A DNA stretch of 7,284 nt from NCBI GenBank assembly GCA_025449795.1, contig JANWIQ010000039.1, forward strand, positions 1 through 7,284, written 5' to 3'. The translations under genes were made by a program, and so were the position numbers. Below, piece after piece: positions 1-4,413 of this stretch. A model generated the notes under the pieces. The model saw only the letters and a list, made by a program, of their open reading frames with translations. It was not told where the DNA came from and did not search any database. This DNA is from Minisyncoccota bacterium. GTDB lineage: Bacteria > Patescibacteriota > Microgenomatia > Levybacterales > UBA12049. Each line of letters opens with the position of its first letter. The stretch's first letter is position 1.

Positions 1-339
1 GCAACCTTGGAAGAATGGTATGCCCACCACAAAGATAAGGCATTTTTCCCTAACCTCAAAGCATATATGATGTCTTATCCGGTTGTTGCAATGGTATGGG
101 AAGGGGTACATGTTGCCGATACTGTCAGAAAAATGATTGGTATTACGCTTGCCAGAGACGCAGAACCAGGGACCATTCGAGGCGATTTTGGCATGAGCCA
201 ACAGCTCAACCTTATTCACGCATCAGAAAGTAGTGAGGCAGCAGCAAAAGAGCTACAATTACTTTTTGCCCCTGAAGAATTATTCTCCTGGAAAAAAATT
301 TCCACCCCCACCATTTACTCCGAAGAAGAGCTGGGATAA
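1..339 (+). CDS. ndk: Nucleoside diphosphate kinase, 3' part (5' end outside window)
   Basis: This cytoplasmic enzyme transfers the gamma phosphate of ATP to nucleoside diphosphates through a phosphohistidine. The 112 visible codons are open from base 1, so the start lies upstream; the family is usually about 140-150 residues, so roughly a quarter is missing. Family landmarks are clear: FFPNL, then PVVAMVWEG near visible residues 28-35, VRKMIG, the loop PGTIRGDFG near 56-64, and the active-site segment NLIHASES with the catalytic His at visible residue 73. Family members often have GSDS where this has ASES, a mild variation. The C-terminus runs about 20 residues past the FAPEE segment. The TAA stop at 337-339 is followed at once by the octamer repeat arm that begins at 340, so the native terminator appears displaced. 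Identification is secure from motifs. Confidence 0.95.
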   Translation, partial: ATLEEWYAHHKDKAFFPNLKAYMMSYPVVAMVWEGVHVADTVRKMIGITLARDAEPGTIRGDFGMSQQLNLIHASESSEAAAKELQLLFAPEELFSWKKISTPTIYSEEELG

Positions 340-371
340 ATTGTTATATTGTTAGATTGATTTATTGTTCT
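340..371. repeat. Left arm of unit 1: four tandem octamers, consensus ATTGNTNN
   Basis: Four consecutive 8-mers start at 340, 348, 356 and 364, each beginning ATTG. The array starts on the base after the ndk stop codon and contains the stop codon of the minus-strand four-helix-bundle gene (362-364). It pairs as an inverted repeat with 743-775: 24 of 33 positions match without gaps when 340-372 is aligned to the reverse complement of 743-775 (hand count). Confidence 0.8.
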
Positions 372-745
372 AGCTTTTCGTTAGTAAATCTTATTAAGTG
401 ATGTATTTCTTTTGGTAATTCGAGTAGTTCTTTAAGAATATATTGATATTGTTCTTTGGTTAAAAGTGTACGTATTCTCGATTTTTCATTCCAGTCTAAG
501 CTTTCCTTGACTGACCCAAAAGAATAATAGTAAAACTTTATCTTATCCTTTTTGTTATATCTCCCAAAACCCTCAGCTATATTTGCTGAATTTGAATCTA
601 AAGCTGTTACAAATTGTATACCGACTGTTTGTTTTGCAAAATGGTCCCATGTAATAACAATATTCCAAACATAATTGGAGAGGTTAAACGATCGCTTATA
701 ACAAGAAATATCATTTAACTGTAAGTATTTTTTCTTTGTTTCCAT
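362..745 (-). CDS. Four-helix-bundle protein, S23/IVP family (unit 1 cargo)
   Basis: A small all-helical protein of 127 residues, the normal length for the family first described from 23S rRNA intervening sequences and related to the Avd accessory protein of diversity-generating retroelements. The diagnostic segment is SNSANIAEGFGRYNKKDKIKFYYYSFGSVKES, present in the middle (given here only as a position marker: NIAEGFGR near residue 55 from the ATG). The molecular role of stand-alone members is not known, and no rRNA or reverse transcriptase is nearby. I chose the ATG at 745 rather than the in-frame TTG at 766, because the upstream seven codons lie inside the octamer arm and the second copy in this window has the same arrangement (codons reading Y-I-A before ATG). 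No Shine-Dalgarno is visible; the flanking arm would have to carry the promoter. The gene lies between convergent ndk and VKOR genes. Confidence 0.85.
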   Translation of the reverse strand: METKKKYLQLNDISCYKRSFNLSNYVWNIVITWDHFAKQTVGIQFVTALDSNSANIAEGFGRYNKKDKIKFYYYSFGSVKESLDWNEKSRIRTLLTKEQYQYILKELLELPKEIHHLIRFTNEKLEQ

Positions 746-775
746 AGCAATATAGCCATAAAACAATAGAACAAT
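743..775. repeat. Right arm of unit 1: four tandem octamers on the minus strand
   Basis: Read on the minus strand from 775, four 8-mers follow each other: ATTGTTCT, ATTGTTTT, ATGGCTAT and ATTGCTAT. The last overlaps the ATG of the four-helix-bundle gene (743-745). It is the inverted partner of 340-371, so the pair encloses the gene from its start codon to just past its stop codon. Confidence 0.8.
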
Positions 776-777
776 CT

Positions 778-795
778 AGGCTGCTTATGCAGCCT
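778..795. terminator. Hairpin at the VKOR stop codon, candidate bidirectional terminator
   Basis: AGGCTGC and GCAGCCT form a perfect 7-bp stem around a TTAT loop; the loop holds the VKOR stop codon (785-787). On the plus strand TTTCTCC overlaps the end of the stem; on the minus strand the stem is followed by the T-rich TAGATTGTTCTATTG. It could end VKOR transcripts and, before unit 1 was inserted, ndk transcripts. The poor T tract on either side keeps confidence moderate. Confidence 0.55.
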
Positions 796-1282
796 TTCTC
801 CACAGCCACCAGGTGCAGTCAAAAAGCAAAAAATCTATTACCTCACTTGCCAGACAATATTGGCAAAAGGAATGCAACACAAATGCCTGGATATATACAA
901 GCCCTAAGCCAATAAGAAGCCCAAGACCCGTGATAACGACTAAGAAGGTGTTTATTCTCCAGACATTACGAGGGGAAAGGTTTGTACTAAGTAAAATACC
1001 AATGAGTACTACGACGACTAAATAATATCCGGCACCAAGAAGGGAAATAGGAATGCCGGCAATCGTAGCATAGGTACTGGTCAGGACGGTTTCACACCCG
1101 CTGAGCGTGCAAGGCGGGATGGCATTTTTGTAATGCAAAATAGTTAAGTACGCTGCATCCAAAAATCCGGCAATAGCCAGTAAGCCTATGGCGTATTGCA
1201 AATAGCCTATGGCAGTATTGGAAAGGCGAGGGAAAGCCTGCACTGCTTTTTTGTAAGAAATACTCCAATCAGTTATGCTCAT
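785..1282 (-). CDS. Vitamin K epoxide reductase family protein (VKOR), disulfide-generating membrane enzyme
   Basis: Bacterial VKOR homologues reoxidise a DsbA-like thioredoxin outside the membrane and pass electrons to quinone, replacing DsbB. The 165-residue protein has several hydrophobic helices: about 27-50, 72-97, 110-135 and the C-terminal region. Both cysteine pairs are present: the loop pair C58 and C63 (CTLSGCE), followed by the family segment SxYAxIxGIPxSLLG at about 70-83, and the active-site CxxC at C140-C143 (FCQYC). There is no fused thioredoxin domain; the partner is the separate DsbA-like gene just upstream on the same strand, 90 bp away. That spacer holds an inverted-repeat array and no obvious Shine-Dalgarno. 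An extra cysteine, C156, lies near the end. Start ATG at 1282. The family call is secure; the redox partnership is inferred from adjacency. Confidence 0.92.
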   Translation of the reverse strand: MSITDWSISYKKAVQAFPRLSNTAIGYLQYAIGLLAIAGFLDAAYLTILHYKNAIPPCTLSGCETVLTSTYATIAGIPISLLGAGYYLVVVVLIGILLSTNLSPRNVWRINTFLVVITGLGLLIGLGLVYIQAFVLHSFCQYCLASEVIDFLLFDCTWWLWRKAA

Positions 1283-1304
1283 AAATGAGAATTTTCAATA
1301 ATTA

Positions 1305-1375
1305 CCAATATCCAATACTACCAATTTCCAATGTCATTGGGAATTTGATATTTGAAATTTGACATTGGATATTTA
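1305..1375. repeat. Inverted-repeat spacer of CCAAT/TTGG words between dsbA-like gene and VKOR
   Basis: The outer arms AATATCCAAT (1307-1316) and ATTGGATATT (1364-1373) are perfect complements. An inner hairpin pairs 1323-1332 with 1336-1345 (one mismatch, 3-nt loop). CCAAT words start at 1305, 1312, 1321 and 1328, and the other side shows a 7-bp rhythm of TTTGA or TTGGA words. The layout resembles the arms around the four-helix-bundle genes but encloses no gene. The right edge covers the stop codon of the dsbA-like gene. Confidence 0.75.
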
Positions 1376-2107
1376 TTTGGCGTTAGCCAAGGCCTGGTCT
1401 ATTAGCTTCTGAAAATCCTGAAGGGTTGGAGGATTTTGGATTTGCTTGCCATTCAGAAAGAATGAGGGTGTCCCAGGAAGGCCGAGGTCCAGTGCTGCTT
1501 GTTCTTGAGATTTTATGTAATTTTGCGTAGACCCAGCTGTCCAGTCTTTCTTAAATTGGGCTACATCCAGTCCTGCAACTTTAGCGTAGGAGAGGAAGTT
1601 ACTGCTTGGATCATTCAGCTCTGCCCAATCATTTTGGTGGGCAAAAAGTAAGTCATGCATTTCCCAGAATTTCCCCTGCAGACTTGCGGCATACCCTGCC
1701 TCGGAAGCTACTAATGCATTTTTATGAATTTGCTCAAGGGGGAAAAAGCGATACACAAAAAACAATTTGTCTTTATACTGCGTGGTAAGTTGCTTGAGGA
1801 TAGGGTAATATGCACCGCATCCCGGGCACTGAAAGTCTGCATATTCAGTAAGCACAACTTTTGCTTTTGGATTCCCATAGGTCATGTCAGTAGATTTGGG
1901 TCCCGGGGCGCTAAGGACAGTCGCTGGAGTGCTAGGGCTATTTACCAGTGCATAGACAAACCAGACCAAAAGTCCTAGGACGACCAGTCCGCCTACCCAC
2001 CAGGTAATTTTACTTACTCTTTTTCTCTTTGCTTCTTCTGCTTGTTTTTTTTGCCACTCTTCCTGCCGGAGTTTTTTCCGTTCGTCTTTCGTAAGATGTT
2101 GTTCCAT
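1373..2107 (-). CDS. Membrane-anchored DsbA-like thiol:disulfide oxidoreductase (thioredoxin fold)
   Basis: It probably introduces disulfide bonds into exported proteins. Numbering from the ATG at 2107 (244 residues), a highly charged cytoplasmic N-terminus of about 32 residues (K/E/Q-rich) precedes one membrane helix at about 35-56. A short linker then leads to the thioredoxin-fold domain: ADFQCPGCGAYYP carries the CPGC active site at 94-97, a helical insertion follows, and GTPSFFLNGK near 212-221 holds the cis-proline loop. It fits the DSBA/Thioredoxin_4 type. The start at 2107 is preferred over the ATG at 2113, because a promoter with -35 TTGAAA, a 17-bp spacer and -10 CATGAT ends 6 nt before 2107, implying a leaderless transcript. 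VKOR lies downstream on the same strand and likely reoxidises this protein. Confidence 0.92.
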   Translation of the reverse strand: MEQHLTKDERKKLRQEEWQKKQAEEAKRKRVSKITWWVGGLVVLGLLVWFVYALVNSPSTPATVLSAPGPKSTDMTYGNPKAKVVLTEYADFQCPGCGAYYPILKQLTTQYKDKLFFVYRFFPLEQIHKNALVASEAGYAASLQGKFWEMHDLLFAHQNDWAELNDPSSNFLSYAKVAGLDVAQFKKDWTAGSTQNYIKSQEQAALDLGLPGTPSFFLNGKQIQNPPTLQDFQKLIDQALANAK

Positions 2108-2113
2108 GGTCAT

Positions 2114-2142
2114 ATCATGGCAGAATGGAAAAATTTTTTCAA
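2114..2142 (-). promoter_or_regulatory. Promoter of the dsbA-like/VKOR operon, leaderless geometry
   Basis: On the minus strand, -35 TTGAAA (2142-2137), a 17-bp spacer, and -10 CATGAT (2119-2114) preceded by TG one base earlier (extended -10 form). Six bases then separate the -10 from the ATG at 2107. The spacing decides the start choice. Confidence 0.65.
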
Positions 2143-2180
2143 GAAGAAAAGTCGGAATGCTGGGAATTAGTTTCTTCTTG
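2140..2180. repeat. 10-bp inverted repeat upstream of the dsbA-like gene
   Basis: CAAGAAGAAA (2140-2149) and TTTCTTCTTG (2171-2180) are perfect complements with a 21-nt loop. The loop contains the stop codon of the decayed four-helix-bundle fragment. On the minus strand the hairpin is followed by an A6T5 run and overlaps the -35 box of the dsbA-like promoter. It could end transcription of the fragment gene or be a leftover of its repeat arms. Confidence 0.5.
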
Positions 2181-2380
2181 CATCAAGCCTTTTCTTGAGT
2201 AATCTTTCACTATATCCACCTTCTTTGATAAATTTCTCCTCAGCAGCTTTTATTTGGCGTGAAAGAAGATAGATTGCTTGATGCAAGAGTAAGCATAAAA
2301 TTTGCTGCTTCTTCGGGACTTTGCGGTTTAGGGAGCTTATATAAACAGCATAAGATACTTAAGGTACTTATAATTGTATT
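2167..2380 (-). pseudogene. Frameshifted remnant of a four-helix-bundle protein with C-terminal suffix domain
   Basis: No intact frame spans this stretch, but two minus-strand frames join into one recognisable C-terminus. From 2380 the first frame reads ...YKLPKPQSPEEAANFMLTLAS; after a shift within about 2276-2287 a second frame reads AIYLLSRQIKAAEEKF and on through GGYSERLLKKRLDARRN to a stop at 2167-2169. The pattern (EEAAN, a helix with LLxRQIxAxEExF, then EGGYSERL and a basic tail) matches, from memory, the 'four helix bundle suffix domain' found C-terminal to S23-type bundles. The N-terminal bundle itself is absent, and a stop (2381-2383) precedes the fragment, next to the tRNA-Pro promoter. 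The shift falls exactly on one copy of a 13-bp inverted repeat. This is a third trace of the family in the window. Confidence 0.6.
2176..2288. repeat. 13-bp inverted repeat inside the decayed four-helix-bundle fragment
   Basis: TCTTGCATCAAGC at 2176-2188 and its exact reverse complement GCTTGATGCAAGA at 2276-2288, 87 bp apart. The second copy coincides with the frameshift that breaks the fragment. Confidence 0.7.
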
Positions 2381-2402
2381 TTATTCCGTAAGAAAGTAAA
2401 AT
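2374..2402 (+). promoter_or_regulatory. Candidate promoter of tRNA-Pro
   Basis: -35 TTGTAT (2374-2379), 17-bp spacer, -10 TAAAAT (2397-2402), then 12 bases to the mature 5' end of the tRNA at 2415. The -10 is good and the -35 keeps only the TTG core. Confidence 0.5.
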
Positions 2403-2414
2403 AGGGAAAGCCTT

Positions 2415-2486
2415 CGGGGTGTAGGTCATCGGTAGACCGCTCGGTTCGGGACCGAGAGGCAGGCGGTCCAATTCCGCCCACCCCGA
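2415..2486 (+). tRNA. tRNA-Pro (anticodon CGG)
   Basis: It decodes CCG. All 72 bases fold by hand into a complete cloverleaf: acceptor CGGGGTG with CACCCCG, D stem GGTC/GACC with GG in the loop, anticodon stem CTCGG/CCGAG with loop TTCGGGA (anticodon 2447-2449), a 5-nt variable loop, and T stem GGCGG/CCGCC with loop TCCAATT. The C1-G72 pair and A73 are typical of tRNA-Pro. CCA is not encoded: CTA follows the discriminator. T-loop position 55 is C instead of the near-universal T. The recombinase remnant reads antisense through its T and anticodon arms. Confidence 0.93.
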
Positions 2487-3502
2487 CTAGACGTCAATAC
2501 ACCATGTTTCACAAACTTATTGAATGGTGGATTAAGTTGACAGGACAACACTTTCTTATCTTTTACCACACAGTTCAAGAAGATTTTTCCAAGTAAATAA
2601 TCTTTTTCTTTCAAAGACTTCGTTTTGCTTACTATATTAGGCAAATCAGTGAATAGTTCAAGGAATTGTTCATAACTCATAATTGCCTGTTTATGCTTTT
2701 CTTTCTCTGCCTTGAGTTTGTCTAAATCTGCTTTCATGATACAATCCCTGCTTGCTCTTTTTTCAAGTCTGCTCTGAATGTATCTTTTACCTGTATATCA
2801 GTCTCATGTAGCAGTAACTCTTTTATCTTCTCTACCTTTTCGTCTCCATCTACTACAGCCTTTGTCAGTGTTCGCCGCTGCGTCTCCAGGATACTTTCTT
2901 TCTCTCCAATTACTTTTTTCATTTCTGTAACATAGTCATCATAGGTTGCCCGTGAGGTAAATTTATGCTGTCTGAGAAACTCGACACAATAGTCAACTAC
3001 CACATGTGTCCGCAGAGCCTTTATTTTTGCCTTGCATGATTTATTATCGCAGCGGTAATTATGCAGATACCATTGGGTGCTGGCAGTACCCACAAATAAT
3101 TTTGCCTCGTAGTAAGTCTGCTTTAATTGCGCCTTCTTTTTCTACCTTGATACGTTGCTTGAAGAACTTATCAATACTGGTGATTTTATTTATCTTGAGA
3201 AACTCATCTACTATTACCATTGGAATAAAATCATATATTTCCGTGAGGTCAACTATTTTCTTTTCCTTTTCACCAAACAATAAAACGCCACAATAAATGG
3301 AATCTCGCAAGATTTCAGATACACGTTTTACATCAATGGTATATTGTTCATGCGTGCCACCGCCAACACTGGTAGGCCTGCTGTAGTGGTTGTCATTAAG
3401 ATATTTTGCAATGTCCTCAAGCTGTTGACCCGCCTGAGTTGGCACAGGTGGTGCAGGCTGTGCTGTTTGGTGTGGCTGTTGGGCTTTGTCTTCTTGATTC
3501 AT
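2426..3502 (-). pseudogene. Large serine recombinase remnant: catalytic domain missing, two frameshifts, tail antisense to tRNA-Pro
   Basis: Three overlapping minus-strand frames (3502-3059, 3093-2734, 2737-2426) read as one protein. In order they give: a Q/P-rich leader (MNQEDKAQQ...); part of the 'recombinase' domain (IAKYLN, SEILRDSIYCGVLLFG, YDFIPMVIVDEF); a zinc ribbon split by the first shift (CGYC, then CDNKSC); a long charged coiled coil crossing the second shift, where stop and next ATG overlap as ATGA at 2734-2737; and the C-terminal motif EFLELF...NPPFNKFVKHG. The N-terminal resolvase domain with the catalytic serine (about 150 residues) is absent, so this cannot recombine DNA. The last 20 or so codons (about 2426-2486) are antisense to tRNA-Pro. 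It still has an ATG with AGAGG 7 nt upstream. Probably the integrase of a decayed tRNA-associated element. Confidence 0.8.
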
Positions 3503-3509
3503 AATAGTG

Positions 3510-3514
3510 CCTCT
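3510..3514 (-). promoter_or_regulatory. Ribosome binding site of the recombinase remnant
   Basis: AGAGG on the minus strand lies 7 nt before the ATG at 3502. It is the clearest Shine-Dalgarno in the window, where most other starts look leaderless, and it favours 3502 over the upstream start at 3583. A TTGACA (3541-3536) and a TACAAT (3526-3521) lie just upstream. Confidence 0.6.
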
Positions 3515-3542
3515 AAAATAATTGTAGAGTACTTTTGTCAAA

Positions 3543-3558
3543 TTGGTCACATGACCAA
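3543..3558. promoter_or_regulatory. Palindrome TTGGTCA-CA-TGACCAA between divergent genes
   Basis: Perfect 7-bp arms around a 2-bp centre, in the 113-bp region between the recombinase remnant (-) and the small membrane protein (+). It lies next to the recombinase-side TTGACA (3536-3541) and 19 bp before the plus-strand TTGACA (3577-3582). That position suits a dimeric repressor operator; a recombinase core site is the alternative. Confidence 0.5.
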
Positions 3559-3576
3559 AGATACCCCAGCTGAGTG

Positions 3577-3606
3577 TTGACAACTGCTATAGGCTTATGA
3601 TATATG
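3577..3606 (+). promoter_or_regulatory. Candidate promoter of the small membrane protein gene
   Basis: Perfect -35 TTGACA (3577-3582), 18-bp spacer, -10-like TATATG (3601-3606). Transcription would begin about 3 nt before the ATG at 3616, so the mRNA would be nearly leaderless. The -10 is weak (4 of 6). Confidence 0.45.
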
Positions 3607-3615
3607 TAATTTACT

Positions 3616-3900
3616 ATGGCAGCTGAAAACCCTAACCCAAATCTACCAGAAAGGCGAGGAGGAGCAGCGTGGGATATTTTCTTTGGCGTTAGCTCAACAA
3701 TATCAGCGTTTGGTCTTCTTGCTCTACCAGAACCTTTCTTAAAAGGAATAGCGGTTGCAGCTATCGTATCTGGATGTGGCTTTATTGTAAATGGATTTAA
3801 CAAGTTAGGATACAACAGAGCTATTAAAGAAACTTCAGAATTACAAGGACTACCTTTGCCTCCAATAAGAGGTCAGAGACCAACCAGAAGACAACATTAA
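3616..3900 (+). CDS. Small two-helix membrane protein, unknown function
   Basis: I do not recognise this 94-residue protein. It has a polar, Pro/Asn-rich N-terminus (about 1-17), a hydrophobic stretch at about 19-37, a short PEPF turn, a second hydrophobic stretch at about 42-60 with small residues (GIAVAAIVSGCGF), then a charged, Pro/Arg-rich cytoplasm-like tail (LPPIRGQRPTRRQH). A helical hairpin in the membrane with both ends on the same side is the simplest reading. The ATG at 3616 has no Shine-Dalgarno but follows a TTGACA promoter by a short distance. It is divergent from the recombinase remnant and sits inside the tRNA-bounded island, so it may be cargo of the former element or the remains of a superinfection or holin-like function; neither is shown by the sequence. 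Confidence 0.7.
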   Translation: MAAENPNPNLPERRGGAAWDIFFGVSSTISAFGLLALPEPFLKGIAVAAIVSGCGFIVNGFNKLGYNRAIKETSELQGLPLPPIRGQRPTRRQH

Positions 3901-3905
3901 ATTTA

Positions 3906-4088
3906 TCAGTAGGCATACTTCATACCTAAATCATTCATTCCATAGGTAAAGTTTTCATCATCGAGTGGTCTAGCCAGTGCTGTTCCCATATCGAGCTTTG
4001 GATGTGATAAAATGAGATCAGCCAAAAGTTCAAGTTCTGTCGCTCTTGGTCGACTACGTGCTAAAATACAATTAACGCAATAATTCGT
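3906..4088 (-). pseudogene. Coding-like fragment without a plausible start
   Basis: The minus strand is open for 60 codons here, ending at TGA 3906-3908. It has protein-like composition: ARSRPRATELELLADLILSHPK, in part an amphipathic helix, then DMGTALARPLDDENFTYG. No ATG, GTG or TTG occurs near its beginning; the first ATG is at codon 34. The 5' end runs into the octamer array at 4083-4114, where another frame begins ATGAATAATAAT at 4123. It may be a gene truncated by the array or tRNA junction, or chance. I do not recognise it. The rest of 3901-4123 shows no other gene. Confidence 0.3.
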
Positions 4089-4114
4089 TTATTTGTATAT
4101 TCGTTTATTGGATT
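4083..4114. repeat. Array of four octamers, consensus ATTNGTWT, just before tRNA-Arg
   Basis: Octamers begin at 4083, 4091, 4099 and 4107; ATTCGTTTATT occurs twice exactly (4083-4093 and 4099-4109). The 8-bp period and ATT-led words match the style of the unit 1 arms. I found no inverted partner (AAACGAAT words) elsewhere in the window. Confidence 0.7.
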
Positions 4115-4123
4115 ATTATTCAT

Positions 4124-4199
4124 GTCCCTATAGCTTAAAAGGATAGAGCCTCTCAGTCCTAACGAGAAGATCCCAGTCCGATTCTGGGTGGGGACGCCA
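4124..4199 (+). tRNA. tRNA-Arg (anticodon CCT), CCA encoded
   Basis: It decodes AGG. Cloverleaf by hand: acceptor GTCCCTA with TGGGGAC (one T-G pair), D arm GCTT/GAGC with GG in a 9-nt loop and A20 (an arginine identity base), anticodon stem TCTCA/CGAGA with loop GTCCTAA (anticodon 4158-4160), 4-nt variable loop, T stem CCCAG/CTGGG with loop TCCGATT, discriminator G4196, then CCA at 4197-4199. Oddities: an A31-C39 mismatch at the base of the anticodon loop, G at 32, and C at T-loop position 55 as in tRNA-Pro. A decayed copy cannot be excluded, but the fold is otherwise complete. Confidence 0.88.
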
Positions 4200-4378
4200 A
4201 AAATTGTCTAGGATCCCATACATACCGAACGGTTGGAAGCAAACCACCAGTCGAAACAATTGCCGGAGGTACAGGGCATGAAGGAGTGGAAAGAGAAGTG
4301 TATACCCTAGAAATTACACCAGAGACACGCCAACAAAGGGAGAATAGGTTATTTGGTGAAATATTTTCGGGCTCTTAA
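4200..4378 (+). pseudogene. Start-less coding fragment beginning at the tRNA-Arg 3' end
   Basis: One plus-strand frame is open from inside the tRNA to TAA at 4376-4378 and has clear protein character: SHTYRTVGSKPPVETIAGG, then HEGVEREVYTLEITPETRQQ and RLFGEIFSGS, with strand-like then helical patterns and acidic/basic alternation. No ATG, GTG or TTG precedes the conserved-looking part, so it reads as the 3' end of a gene whose 5' part was lost at the tRNA boundary. I cannot assign a family. The 35 bases to the next gene (4379-4413) hold nothing I can name. Confidence 0.4.
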
Positions 4379-4413
4379 TTTTCTTCACCTCAATAATTAC
4401 CCCAATCATAAAG

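Noticed and set aside
746..766. Upstream TTG start for the first four-helix-bundle gene
   Set aside because: It would translate the octamer arm; the ATG at 745 matches the start context of the second copy.
340..775. Diversity-generating retroelement (Avd-like four-helix bundle)
   Set aside because: No reverse transcriptase, template repeat or variable repeat is visible in the window.
1305..1375. CRISPR array
   Set aside because: The words are 7-9 bp, degenerate and inverted, without spacers of fixed length or cas genes.
3521..3541. TTGACA and TACAAT on the minus strand as one promoter for the recombinase remnant
   Set aside because: They are only 9 bp apart; each may be used with a poorer partner, but not together.
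3513..3815. Minus-strand 100-codon frame opposite the small membrane protein
   Set aside because: It crosses the divergent promoter region and is antisense to a frame with clear membrane-helix pattern and its own promoter.
2415..4199. Direct-repeat attachment sites formed by the two tRNA genes
   Set aside because: The shared bases are only the generic T-arm pattern; no long identity joins the tRNA-Pro and tRNA-Arg 3' ends.
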